64,000 nucleotides of DNA from Bryobacterales bacterium. Lineage in GTDB: Bacteria; Acidobacteriota; Terriglobia; Bryobacterales; Bryobacteraceae. The stretch is taken from contig JAEUQC010000104.1 of assembly GCA_016789905.1 (NCBI GenBank), forward strand, positions 1-64,000, in the 5' to 3' direction. The notes under the pieces are model-generated. The model was not told the DNA's origin. It did not search any database and was given only the letters and a program-made list of their open reading frames with translations. The position numbers and the translations under genes were made by a program. Positions 1-7,906 of the stretch are shown here, piece after piece. How positions within the stretch are numbered: the stretch's first letter is position 1; every line of letters begins with the position of its first letter.

Positions 1-105
1 GTCACGGACCTATTTCTCGCAGGAATCAGCAAATAGGAGATTGCGCGACGGTTGAAAATCGGCCGAACGTCAGTTCGGCGGTTGCTGGAACAAAAGAAAT
101 CCTGA
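1..105 (+). pseudogene. 3' remnant of a serine site-specific recombinase with in-frame amber stop
   Basis: Reading frame 1 from base 1 gives LFLAGISK, then a TAG stop at 34-36, then EIARRLKIGRTSVRRLLEQ and a TGA at 103-105. Apart from the amber codon this matches the C-terminal helix-turn-helix of resolvase/invertase-type serine recombinases, whose usual form is GISKxEIARRLxIGRTSVxRxL. The stop falls exactly at the variable residue after ISK, so one base change from a sense codon would explain it. The catalytic domain would lie left of the window and cannot be checked. It is probably a decayed mobile-element gene; a sequencing error at base 34 is the alternative. Confidence 0.6.
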
Positions 106-249
106 GCGGGACCGCCCTACGCAGGCTTGCCGAAGGGACACGATCATGTACTCGTACTTGGTATATTGTTCACGAACGGGCTTAGGCTGGAGCGGCTTAT
201 CGGCGGCCAGCGCAGCCACGGCGGCAAGCAGAAGAAGGGGAGCACGCAT
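70..249 (-). pseudogene. Truncated exported-protein ORF (N-terminal fragment)
   Basis: Starting at ATG 249 the frame reads MRAPLLLLAAVAALAADKPL, a clear Sec signal peptide with an AxA-type cleavage site, followed by about 25 polar residues. It then runs into antisense of the recombinase remnant and stops at 70-72 (59 aa). The signal peptide is like those of other exported proteins in this window. The C-terminal part looks like junction sequence (SLRQACVGRSRSGF), so I read it as a secreted-protein gene cut off by the recombinase-bearing element. It follows the HD-GYP gene by 50 bp on the same strand. It could also be a genuine short peptide gene. Confidence 0.35.
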
Positions 250-299
250 AGTTTGCCGTCTATGTTGCCACAGATTTCGAAACCCAACAGTTGCGCGAA

Positions 300-2027
300 T
301 CAGGCTCCGACGGATTTCTGGCCAGTTGCTGAACCTTGCACTTCGCCGATGGCCCGATGGAGTTGTTCAAGGCCGACGGCACGGTCGAACCCCGGAACGC
401 AACGGGTGAGGAAAATCTCCACCAAAAGACGGTCGAACTGCGAGCCGGAGCCGTCGCGAAGTATCGCGTGTACCTTCTCCGGCGGCATTCGCTTCCGGTA
501 TGGCCGATCGGTGCTTAGCGCGTCATATACGTCGGCGACCTTTACGATGCGCGCCGATATTGGGATCTGCTCGCCGCGCAAGCCGCGCGGATAGCCGGTG
601 CCGTCCAGATTTTCGTGATGCAATTCCACCGCGTCCAGGTATTTTTCAAACTGCACAATCTGCTCCAGCACCTTCCGGCCGATGGTTGGGTGCTGTTTCA
701 TCATGTCGAACTCTTCCTTGGTAAGTCGCTCATGCTTGCGAAGAACCTCGTCGGGAACGCCGATCTTCCCGATGTCATGGAGCAACGCGCCTATTCGGAT
801 ATCGTCAATCTGTTGTTGGGGAAGGCCAAAGGCGCGGGCGAGCGCTTCCGAGTACGCCGAGACCCGATGGCTGTGGCCGGCAGTGTAGGTGTCGCGGGCG
901 TCGAGCAGGGCAACGATGGCGCCCATGAATTGAAAATAGGCCTGCGTAAGCCGCGTCTGCCCGTCTTCGATGGAACGGACGGCGGTTTGGAGCGTTTGCC
1001 CGAGCGCATTGACCTCGTGGATGCGGCATTGCGGCACGCGGATGGCCAGTGGATCGCCGCTGTCGTGGGCGCGAACGCAAGAATCGGTAATGTCCTTCAG
1101 CGGCCGGGAAATCGCCCGCTCGGTCAACAGCGTCATTCCGATTGCTCCGAAAATGCTCAGCAGCGCACCGGCCAGCATGATTCCGCGCGTCAACCCCAAT
1201 AGAGGGCTGGCCATTAGATCCACCGAACGGATGGAGAGAATCTCAGCCTGGCTGTCCTTCGCCGAGGCCGCCGAGCGCATCAATAGGTGGGTTCGTCCAT
1301 CGAGTTCCACTTCACAAACGATCGTTTCCCGGGGACAGGAAGGGAGCGTCGCCCCATTGGCGAGGACCGTCTGAGCCGATCTCCCGGCACTTTCGGCCAC
1401 GCGCCCTCGGTCGGCAACCAGGTACAGCCCCTGGGTCAGCGGCACTTCGCGTACCCAGTGCCGCCCTCTTGTTAGCCAGCCAACCGGCTTGCCTTCAGCA
1501 AGGAGGGGATGACTCGTGGTGAAGTAGTAAGTACCGTCTACGCTTGCAAGTGTGCGACTCTTGGTGACAGGCGCGGCGTGGTTCGCCACCACGAGTTCTT
1601 TGTCCTCGCGGCGTAACGTCACGATGGGCTCTCGGTCCGGCCCGGAGACAGACAACAAGTCCTCGTCAAGCGAAGCGCCGATGCGTTGAAGATGAGAGGA
1701 CACGGCCGCTAGAGCCGATGGCGCCGGCGACTGGGAAGCATGCCTCACCATCTTCGCTGTGCCCAATTCAACGGTCAAAGCCTCAAGGGATCGGCCAAGT
1801 CTTTCATCGGCGACAAGCCTGTCCTGGTTGCTCTGATGGTCCAATGTTCGCAGTTCCTGTTTGATGTGGTCCCGCAACTGGCCTTGCACGATGCGATCAA
1901 TGACCGTAAAACTACTTAGAAACAGGATTCCCAAAGGCAGGGCTACTCGAAGGAAGATGAGCCGCGCCAACGGGGTTGTCTTGGCGGAGGCTTGCTTCGA
2001 TTCCTTTTGCGCTGGGTTGGGGCTCAT
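300..2027 (-). CDS. Membrane HD-GYP domain signalling protein, probable c-di-GMP phosphodiesterase
   Basis: 575 aa. TM1 lies at about residues 22-43, followed by a periplasmic sensor region of about 230 residues (double-Cache-like in size), TM2 at about 277-300, a HAMP-like linker, then a C-terminal HD-GYP domain. The HD-GYP signature is complete: HSHRVSAYSEALA, LLHDIGKIGVPDEVL, a conserved HP of MKQHPTIG, and HHENLDGTGYPRGL. This family hydrolyses the second messenger c-di-GMP with a binuclear metal site. No GGDEF or receiver domain is present, so the input is likely an extracellular ligand sensed by the N-terminal half. The start is ATG 2027. The ligand is unknown. Confidence 0.9.
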   Translation of the reverse strand: MSPNPAQKESKQASAKTTPLARLIFLRVALPLGILFLSSFTVIDRIVQGQLRDHIKQELRTLDHQSNQDRLVADERLGRSLEALTVELGTAKMVRHASQSPAPSALAAVSSHLQRIGASLDEDLLSVSGPDREPIVTLRREDKELVVANHAAPVTKSRTLASVDGTYYFTTSHPLLAEGKPVGWLTRGRHWVREVPLTQGLYLVADRGRVAESAGRSAQTVLANGATLPSCPRETIVCEVELDGRTHLLMRSAASAKDSQAEILSIRSVDLMASPLLGLTRGIMLAGALLSIFGAIGMTLLTERAISRPLKDITDSCVRAHDSGDPLAIRVPQCRIHEVNALGQTLQTAVRSIEDGQTRLTQAYFQFMGAIVALLDARDTYTAGHSHRVSAYSEALARAFGLPQQQIDDIRIGALLHDIGKIGVPDEVLRKHERLTKEEFDMMKQHPTIGRKVLEQIVQFEKYLDAVELHHENLDGTGYPRGLRGEQIPISARIVKVADVYDALSTDRPYRKRMPPEKVHAILRDGSGSQFDRLLVEIFLTRCVPGFDRAVGLEQLHRAIGEVQGSATGQKSVGA

Positions 2028-2087
2028 AGCGGGAATACGGACCTTGGTTCGGCCTATACGTACTATCGGAAGAACTCCGGCTGGAGT

Positions 2088-3128
2088 TTAGGGTATTTTG
2101 TCTACGAAATCGGGAATCGTGTCCGCTATCCGGACCTTATGCGTCCGGACTTTGCGGAGCGAGAACCCTTTGAACTCAGCCTCTACCACTAACCCATCGT
2201 TTGTACCTGGGATAGTCTGATCGAAAACAAGGTTTCCCAGTGAGTAACATATGACGCCCGTGTGATACTCCTCGCAGGGCTGAACGACGTGTGGATGGTG
2301 GCCGATGACGAGGCTGGCGCCGGCCTCGACGGCGGCTCTGGCGAACTGCTGCTGCGTGGGGTGCGGGGTGGTAGCGTATTCAGCGCCGGCGTGCATGGAA
2401 ACGATGGTGATGTTGGAGCGCTGGCGTATGGCGGCGACATCTTCGCGGAGTCGCTGAATATCCAGACCATTTATCCGGTTGTCATCGCTCGGGTGGTTCC
2501 CGTTTCGCTGGTCGTAGGTAAAGGCGAGAAACCCGAATCTTACGTTGTTGGCGGTGAGTACGGCGCCACGGCGGGCGGCCGCATCATCGCGGCCGGAGCC
2601 AACGGCTGCGATACGGTGTTTCTCCAGCCAATCCAGGGTATACAGCAGACCGTACTCGTGCTGGTCGCGAGAGTGATTATTGGCCGTAGAAACGACATCG
2701 ATCCCGGCGAGCAGCAAGCCCTCAATGGCTTCGGGGGGCGCCTTGAACACCATGCCGGTGGTGGGCGGCGGGCCTTTGTCGGAAAACGGGGATTCCAGAT
2801 TGAGGAATGCGAGATCGGCTCCCTTAAAGAACGGGGCGATACGCCTGAAAGGGAGGGCGGGGTCCTTGGCGGCGGCCATCCGCTTGGCGACATGGCGCGA
2901 GAGCATCACATCGCCGCCGAACACGAGCCGGTTGATGGGCGGCGGCACTTCCGGGGCCCGCTTGGTGGCGGGTTCGTTTTTCCCGGCGGACGGGGGCCCG
3001 CCGCAACCGGTCAGCGCGAGAACGGCGAACGACACATACCAGCCGGACCAAAGGCGGCGCCGGATTGCACAAACTGTGACCCGCCGTGTTCTACGGGGTT
3101 GCGGACCACTACCAGAAACGGGGGACAC
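2088..3128 (-). CDS. CapA/PgsA-like metallophosphoesterase-fold lipoprotein
   Basis: The body matches the PGA_cap (CapA) family: FGGDVMLSRHV, LNLESPFSDKG, a NNHSRDQHEYGL motif, VSMHAGAEY and IGHHPHVVQP, ending with YSLGNLVFDQ. The members have a calcineurin-like fold and are linked to poly-gamma-glutamate or capsule work. A lipobox (LALTGC) puts the mature Cys about 100 bases inside the frame. The 5' end is uncertain: in-frame starts are ATG 3245, ATG 3215, GTG 3128 and GTG 3035, none with a good ribosome site. Everything upstream of about 3049 is made of an intergenic repeat, so the native N-terminus may have been replaced. I chose GTG 3128 because it gives a basic region before the lipobox. 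Confidence 0.8.
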   Translation of the reverse strand: MSPVSGSGPQPRRTRRVTVCAIRRRLWSGWYVSFAVLALTGCGGPPSAGKNEPATKRAPEVPPPINRLVFGGDVMLSRHVAKRMAAAKDPALPFRRIAPFFKGADLAFLNLESPFSDKGPPPTTGMVFKAPPEAIEGLLLAGIDVVSTANNHSRDQHEYGLLYTLDWLEKHRIAAVGSGRDDAAARRGAVLTANNVRFGFLAFTYDQRNGNHPSDDNRINGLDIQRLREDVAAIRQRSNITIVSMHAGAEYATTPHPTQQQFARAAVEAGASLVIGHHPHVVQPCEEYHTGVICYSLGNLVFDQTIPGTNDGLVVEAEFKGFSLRKVRTHKVRIADTIPDFVDKIP

Positions 3129-3297
3129 GTTAAGGCCCCGCTGTCGCGCCGGGGTGTTGATAGGCCGAGGGCGTAACTCGTTGTGGGGTTGGGGATGTAA
3201 CGCGTCTTGGGACATGCATGTCCCAGCGGGGTTCTTGTTATGCATGTGGGTTTCCGCGGTGGGCGGCTTGTGGCTGGGTTACTGACGAGCCCGGCCA
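3049..3297. repeat. Degenerate copy of a dispersed intergenic repeat
   Basis: This stretch has the same modules as 37851-38165: a gccgtgttctacggggttgc-type segment (3083-3102), then a ggggttggggatg...tggctgggtt segment (3184-3280) carrying a gggacatgcatgtccc palindrome at 3209-3224. It overlaps the ambiguous 5' end of the CapA-like gene. Both strands are open in several frames but the translations are low-complexity and repeat-derived, so I do not call genes in it. Confidence 0.7.
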
Positions 3298-3612
3298 CCG
3301 GCGGCGCCGGATGGCGCAACCTGTAACCAGCCGTGGTGTACGGGGTTGATGCGAAGTACGGGAAAGGGGGGACACGCCAAGGCGGTGTCCCCGCAGTCGT
3401 GTTGCGTGTCGGGTACTGGGTGGGCCTGGCGGCGGGGTTACAGATGATCCCGGCTGCCGGCGGCGCCGGATGGCGCAACCTGTAACCAGCCGTGGTATAC
3501 GGGGTTGCTGCAAAGTACTGTGAAAGGGGGACACGCCAAGGCGATATCCCCGCAGTCGTGCTGCGTGTCTGGTGCTGGGTGAGCCTGGCGGCGGGGTGAC
3601 AGACCAGGCACG
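3298..3612. repeat. Two tandem 159-bp intergenic repeat units with internal hairpins
   Basis: Unit 1 starts at 3298 and unit 2 at 3457, an exact 159-bp offset. Both open with ccggcggcgccggatggcgc and both contain ccgcagtcgtg near position 95. Unit 1 holds a strong hairpin at 3368-3392 with ggggacac / gtgtcccc arms. In unit 2 the same hairpin is degraded. No coding potential. The stretch between the CapA-like gene and pgl has no other recognisable feature. A related copy sits 34 kb away at 37851-38165, so the element is dispersed as well as tandem. Confidence 0.8.
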
Positions 3613-3619
3613 CATAACC

Positions 3620-4345
3620 TCAGCGGAGCCCTTCGGCGGCGGCTTCGTCGAGGTACCAGATGACGCGACCGTGGTGTTGGCGAGTCATCTGGGCGGGGGC
3701 CTCCATCAACGCTTCCGGGGCGCTCCAGACGGTTCGTAACGCCGGAGCCTTGTCCGCTCCGGTCACCAGCATCAGCGTCTGGCGGGCTCGCATGAGGACG
3801 CCGGGCAAAAGCGTAATTCGGGCGGCCTTGAGCTTCTCCACATAGACCGCGGCGGCGATGCCGGCGCGATCGAGTATGAGCGGTTCCCCTGGAAACAGAC
3901 TGGCGGTATGCACGTCCGGCCCCATCCCCTGCTGGATGATGTCGAAGACCGGGAACTCCTCGCCGTGCAGGCGGAAGTGACCCCGGATCTCGTCGGCGTA
4001 CCGTTCGGCGGCTTCCGAGACAGGCAATTCAGCCTGCATACGGTGGATATTACCGGCTGGGTAACAGACGGGCAGCAGCCAGTTATCGTTGGCAAGGGTG
4101 TAGTTACTCTGCGGGTCACCGGGCGGCACGGCGCGCTCGTCGACCCAGAACAGATGAACGCGGGACCAATCGAAATCCGCTTTCGCCAGGTACTGAAAGA
4201 GAAGCTTGGGCGTGTTTCCGCCGGAAACGGCGAGATTAGCCTCTTGGCGCTGCTCGAGTGCCACGGCCAGGGACTGGAGGATATGGTCGCCGCAGGCTTC
4301 AGCGGCGGAGAGCGGATCGGCGCTCAGGACGGTCTCAAAATTCAT
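3620..4345 (-). CDS. pgl: 6-phosphogluconolactonase
   Basis: 241 aa, the usual length for the DevB/SOL family. It hydrolyses 6-phosphogluconolactone to 6-phosphogluconate, step two of the oxidative pentose phosphate pathway, in the cytoplasm. Family motifs: LAVSGGNTPKLLF, LFWVDERAVPPGDPQSNYTLAND and MGPDVHTASLFPG. The usual form of the last is GPDGHTASLFPG; here Gly is Val, an odd change in a highly conserved loop. It is the last gene of zwf-opcA-pgl, with only one base between the opcA stop and its ATG at 4345. gnd is not in the window. Confidence 0.92.
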   Translation of the reverse strand: MNFETVLSADPLSAAEACGDHILQSLAVALEQRQEANLAVSGGNTPKLLFQYLAKADFDWSRVHLFWVDERAVPPGDPQSNYTLANDNWLLPVCYPAGNIHRMQAELPVSEAAERYADEIRGHFRLHGEEFPVFDIIQQGMGPDVHTASLFPGEPLILDRAGIAAAVYVEKLKAARITLLPGVLMRARQTLMLVTGADKAPALRTVWSAPEALMEAPAQMTRQHHGRVIWYLDEAAAEGLR

Positions 4346-4346
4346 G

Positions 4347-5315
4347 TCAGTTCAAGGCTCGCGCGACGGCGAGGAGAGTAGCGTCAAAAGTGGGGTCGGG
4401 GCCGAGAATGCTGAGTTCCTCTTCGAGGAGATCGGCGTCGGAGCGGGCGGGGTCCGGGACGCGAGTAGCCATGCCATCGAGACCGGTGGCGACGAGGGCT
4501 TCGCCGGCATCGCGGATTTCCAGCCGCTGGCCGCCGGCGACGAGGCGAATGCGCTGGATACCGCTGCCGGAGGCGGTGATTTTAGCATCTGGAAGGCGAC
4601 CGGCCAGCCAAGCGGCCAGGTATTGGACATCGGTCCCGGTGGGTCCGAAACGCCCCTTGACTTCAACCTGATCAATTTTACCGAGCACATTATGGCACTT
4701 CGAGTTCTCGAACATCTGGGCGACGGTCTCGCGCCAGACGGTGATGCGGCTCCAACCCAAATCCTTAATGCGCCAGCCGGCGCGGCGGAGACGCTCGAGT
4801 TCCTGGATGCCGCGGGCGGCGTCAACGAACTGTGCCGAATCGACGAGGATGGGCCGGGCGAGCGGGAGGATGGTATGGAGCTGTTTATCGAGCAGAAGCT
4901 GAGCGTCGCGAATCCACAGCAGAACAGGGAGATCGGCGACGGTGAGGCCGAGCGTAACGGCGTAGAAATCCGGGATATGGTCGCGGGTGGCGGTGAACTC
5001 AATTTGCTCGCAGCAGAGCTGCTGGCGGCGGCCGAAAGCCAGTTGGCACTGGGCAAAGACCCGAGCGGAGAACTCGGGTTCGTTCCGATCGACGAGGCGC
5101 AGGACGACGTAGCGGCTGGGGTGGCTGTGCATGAGGTCGCCGAGGGTTCCGGCGAGGTCCTGTTCGTCGCCTTCGGCGGTTGTCACGACCAGTAGAGTGA
5201 GGGAGCAGGCGCGGACGACGGCGTACTCGGACTCGGTCTGATCGAGTTCTTTCCAGACGTTGGCGAGGTCCTTGAGGAGTTTTTCGGCGCGAATCTCTTC
5301 GACGACGGCGGGCAT
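4347..5315 (-). CDS. opcA: Glucose-6-phosphate dehydrogenase assembly protein OpcA
   Basis: 322 aa. It resembles OpcA, the factor that assembles or redox-tunes glucose-6-phosphate dehydrogenase, best known from cyanobacteria and actinobacteria. Recognisable parts are the N-terminal region with ACSLTLLVV, and ADLPVLLWIRD in the middle. I chose ATG 5315: it overlaps the zwf stop (TGATG) and has GGAGGG seven bases upstream, whereas the in-frame GTG at 5330 has no such support. Its place between zwf and pgl supports the call. Confidence 0.85.
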   Translation of the reverse strand: MPAVVEEIRAEKLLKDLANVWKELDQTESEYAVVRACSLTLLVVTTAEGDEQDLAGTLGDLMHSHPSRYVVLRLVDRNEPEFSARVFAQCQLAFGRRQQLCCEQIEFTATRDHIPDFYAVTLGLTVADLPVLLWIRDAQLLLDKQLHTILPLARPILVDSAQFVDAARGIQELERLRRAGWRIKDLGWSRITVWRETVAQMFENSKCHNVLGKIDQVEVKGRFGPTGTDVQYLAAWLAGRLPDAKITASGSGIQRIRLVAGGQRLEIRDAGEALVATGLDGMATRVPDPARSDADLLEEELSILGPDPTFDATLLAVARALN

Positions 5316-6862
5316 CAGGGGACCCTCCACTCATGGCCGCGGCGGGCGAGCATTTCGTCGGAAGCCTTAGGGCCCCAGGAGCCGGCGGGGTAGTTGGGGA
5401 ATGGGTCGTCCTTGCGTTCGCTCCACACGTCGAGGATGGGCTGGACGGCGGCCCAACTGGCTTCCACCATGTCCTGGCGGGTATAGAGCGTGGCGTCGCC
5501 CACCATGGCGTCCACCAGGAGAGTCTCATAGGCCGTTGGGGTACGGGTGCCGAAGGACGTGCCGTAGTTGAAGTCCATGGAGACGGGGCGGAGTTTCATG
5601 CCGGCGCCGGGCTGTTTGGAGGAGAAGCGGAGCGAGATCCCTTCTTCGGGTTGAATGCGAAGGATAAGCAGGTTGGGGCGGGCGGTATCGAAGGAGTCGT
5701 CGCCGTCGCCGCCGGTCATGAAAAGAGAGTGCGGGACGGGGTTATAACGTATGGCGATGTCGGTGACGCGTTTCGGCATACGCTTGCCGCTGCGGACGTA
5801 GAACGGTACGCCGGACCACCGCCAGTTATCAATTTGGAAGGTGACGGCGGCGTAGGTGTCAGTCATGGCGTTGGGATCGACGCCGGGTTCTTCACGGAAA
5901 CCAAGGAGGTCCTTGCCGCCGACGCGGGCGGGGCCATACTGGCCGGCGACGGCGTGATCGTTGACTTCGCCGGGTTTGTAGATCCGGATGGAGCGCAGAA
6001 GTTTGGCGCGTTCGTCGCGCACGGCCGTCGGCTCAAAGACGGCGGAGGGCTCCATCGCGACTGTTGCCAGGACCTGCAACAGGTGGTTCTGGATCATGTC
6101 GCGCAGGGCGCCGGCTTCCTGGTAATAACCGCCGCGGCCTTCAACACCGATGGATTCGGCGGCGGTGATTTGCACGTGGCTGATGTAGCGGCGGTTCCAG
6201 AGCGGTTCAAAGAGCGGGTTGCCGAAGCGGAAGGCGAGGATGTTTTGGACGGTTTCTTTGCCTAGGTAGTGGTCGATGCGATAGAGCTGTTCTTCGGCGA
6301 AGTGCTCGTGGAGCTGGTTTTCCAGTTCGCGGGCGCTGGATTGATCGTGGCCGAATGGTTTTTCGACGACGAGGCGGCGCCAGGCGCCGTTGGCGGATTT
6401 GGCGAGTCCGGCGCGGCCGAGACCGCCGGCGGCGGTGCCGTAGTGGCTTGGCTGCGTGGAAAGATAGAAGAGTGCGTTGCCGGCCGTTTGGCGGGTTTTG
6501 GCGATTTCTTCAAGACGGACGCCGAGGCGCTGATAGAGGGCGTCGTCGGCTACGTCGCCGGCGATGTAGAAGAGACCGCGGCTGAAATCGTCCCAGAGGG
6601 CCTGATCAAAGGGACTGTTTTCGAGGAACTCTTTGACGGAGGCTTCCATCTTTTGGCGGAAGTCGTCGTCGGACATGGCGGTGCGGGAGATGCCGACGAC
6701 GGCGAAGCCTTGGGGGAGCCTGCGCTCAAAGGCGAGCCGATAGAGCGAGGGGAGGAGTTTGCGCTTGGTCAGGTCGCCGTTGGCGCCGAAGATAATAACG
6801 GCGCAGGAGGGGACGCGGCGCTCGAACCGGAGCGGGTCCTGAAAGGGATTGGCTTGCGCCAT
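5315..6862 (-). CDS. zwf: Glucose-6-phosphate 1-dehydrogenase
   Basis: 515 aa from ATG 6862. It oxidises glucose 6-phosphate to 6-phosphogluconolactone with NAD(P)+. Motifs: FGANGDLTKRKLLPSLYRL (Rossmann nucleotide loop), VVEKPFGHD, and the active-site RIDHYLGKETVQN. It is the first gene of zwf-opcA-pgl and overlaps opcA as TGATG. A TTG at 6916 would extend the frame by 18 residues, but that extension has no similarity to the family and reaches the palindrome at 6916-6950, so I reject it. Confidence 0.95.
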   Translation of the reverse strand: MAQANPFQDPLRFERRVPSCAVIIFGANGDLTKRKLLPSLYRLAFERRLPQGFAVVGISRTAMSDDDFRQKMEASVKEFLENSPFDQALWDDFSRGLFYIAGDVADDALYQRLGVRLEEIAKTRQTAGNALFYLSTQPSHYGTAAGGLGRAGLAKSANGAWRRLVVEKPFGHDQSSARELENQLHEHFAEEQLYRIDHYLGKETVQNILAFRFGNPLFEPLWNRRYISHVQITAAESIGVEGRGGYYQEAGALRDMIQNHLLQVLATVAMEPSAVFEPTAVRDERAKLLRSIRIYKPGEVNDHAVAGQYGPARVGGKDLLGFREEPGVDPNAMTDTYAAVTFQIDNWRWSGVPFYVRSGKRMPKRVTDIAIRYNPVPHSLFMTGGDGDDSFDTARPNLLILRIQPEEGISLRFSSKQPGAGMKLRPVSMDFNYGTSFGTRTPTAYETLLVDAMVGDATLYTRQDMVEASWAAVQPILDVWSERKDDPFPNYPAGSWGPKASDEMLARRGHEWRVP

Positions 6863-6915
6863 AGTTTTTAATCTACCATCCAATCTATCCCTGGGGTTAG
6901 AGTCGCCCTCGCCCA

Positions 6916-6950
6916 AACATTAAATTGGTGCCTGGCACCAATTTAATGTT
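6916..6950. terminator. Perfect 17-bp inverted repeat with 1-base centre
   Basis: Arms 6916-6932 (aacattaaattggtgcc) and 6934-6950 are exact reverse complements around a single t at 6933. It covers the stop codon of the thioesterase gene (6943-6945) and lies 53 bp upstream of zwf. As RNA it would form a long stem with an AT-rich base, which could stop transcription from the thioesterase gene before zwf. There is no clear poly-U tract, so a dispersed palindromic element or protein-binding site is also possible. Confidence 0.6.
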
Positions 6951-7350
6951 GGAGGCCGAATTGGGGGTAGAAGCGCGGGGGGAGGCGCATCGGCTTCAGG
7001 GAATGGTCAAGGAACAGGTGGCGGGAGAAACCCTCGGCGAGCTTTTGGCCGGTGACGGCGTGCCGCATGACGTAGGCGAAATGGACGCCCCTGGGAGTCG
7101 CCTTTTCAATGCGGGTCTCGATGTCAATCTCGTCGTCGTAACGGGCAGGGGCGATGTAACGGCAGTTCGCCTCAATAACGGCCAGGTGAAGCGCGCCTTC
7201 GTTTTCCATGTCCCGGTAACTGAGGCCGGCCGCGCGGCAAAATTCAACGCGGCCAACCTCCATCCAGACTATGTAATTTGCGTGGTAAACAACGCCCATC
7301 TGGTCCGTCTCCGCATAGCGGACACGGATGCGGGCACGATGGGAATCCAT
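6943..7350 (-). CDS. YbgC/4-hydroxybenzoyl-CoA-type acyl-CoA thioesterase
   Basis: 135 aa hotdog-fold thioesterase. The signature RVRYAETDQMGVVYHANY contains the catalytic Asp (ETD-QMG-VVYHANY) typical of YbgC/FcbC proteins. Length is normal. These cytoplasmic enzymes cleave acyl-CoA thioesters; the substrate cannot be read from the sequence. There are no tol-pal genes beside it, so the E. coli YbgC link to the Tol system is not supported here. It follows the Dps gene by nine bases on the same strand, and its stop codon lies inside the palindrome at 6916-6950. Confidence 0.9.
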   Translation of the reverse strand: MDSHRARIRVRYAETDQMGVVYHANYIVWMEVGRVEFCRAAGLSYRDMENEGALHLAVIEANCRYIAPARYDDEIDIETRIEKATPRGVHFAYVMRHAVTGQKLAEGFSRHLFLDHSLKPMRLPPRFYPQFGLQH

Positions 7351-7359
7351 AAACGTTGA

Positions 7360-7833
7360 TTATTGCAGGTGAGATTCGACGAACCAAAGGTCCTTATCCA
7401 CTTCGCGGCTAAAGGCAGTGAACATGTCGGAGGTATCGGCGTCACCGAGCGAGGCCGCGGTGTCGATGGCGGCGCGGATGGCGGCACCATAGATGGCCAG
7501 GCGGTCGGCAACCGCGGCGGCGTGGCCGAGGCCGTCCTGCAAGCCGGCGGGGTATTCCGGGAGAGTGGAGTTGGCGGCGGCCATGCGGGCGGTGCCAAGG
7601 GCGGTGCCGCCGAGTTGGACGGCGCGTTCGGCGATTTCGTCGACTTGGGCGTCGATGCGGCCGGCGACCGAGTCAAAGAGCTCATGTAATTGAAGGAACT
7701 GGGCGCCTTTGGCGTTCCAATGGGCCTGTTTGAGCTGAGATTTCAAGTCAGCGGCGTCGGCCAGGCGCGCGTTGAGCAACGGAATCAACTGTTCCCTGGC
7801 GGTAGCCGGGAGGTTGTTGCGTGTGGGGTTCAT
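7360..7833 (-). CDS. dps: Dps-family ferritin-like DNA-protecting protein
   Basis: 157 aa. KQAHWNAKGAQFLQLHELFD followed by RIDAQVDEIAERA is the Dps ferroxidase signature, with the His, His, Asp and Glu ligands shared between subunits of the dodecamer. Dps oxidises Fe(II) with peroxide and protects DNA under starvation or oxidative stress. The N-terminal tail has few Lys/Arg residues, so direct DNA binding is uncertain. ATG 7833. It is transcribed with the thioesterase gene (nine-base gap). Confidence 0.92.
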   Translation of the reverse strand: MNPTRNNLPATAREQLIPLLNARLADAADLKSQLKQAHWNAKGAQFLQLHELFDSVAGRIDAQVDEIAERAVQLGGTALGTARMAAANSTLPEYPAGLQDGLGHAAAVADRLAIYGAAIRAAIDTAASLGDADTSDMFTAFSREVDKDLWFVESHLQ

Positions 7834-7894
7834 AGCACTTAATATGATGCGCGGCGCAACGAATTGGAACCAAGGGAATTCGGGAACAGTCTGT

Positions 7895-7900
7895 TAGGAT
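7895..7900 (+). promoter_or_regulatory. Probable -10 hexamer (TAGGAT) for moaD-moaE
   Basis: TAGGAT ends six bases before the GTG start at 7907, which would put transcription initiation at or next to the start codon. No Shine-Dalgarno sequence is present, consistent with a leaderless message. No convincing -35 is seen. Confidence 0.4.
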
Positions 7901-7906
7901 GACACT

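Noticed and set aside
2262..3176. Long plus-strand frame opposite the CapA-like gene
   Set aside because: Gly/Val-rich translation without a family; an antisense shadow of a gene with clear CapA motifs, caused by high third-base GC.
3011..3478. 155-aa minus-strand frame in the repeat
   Set aside because: It is translation of the repeat units, with no start signal or family.
3298..3612. CRISPR array
   Set aside because: Only two 159-bp units without unique spacers; no cas genes.
5333..6265. 310-aa plus-strand frame opposite zwf
   Set aside because: Shadow of zwf; the translation is low-complexity (GGG, EGV repeats) and lacks motifs.
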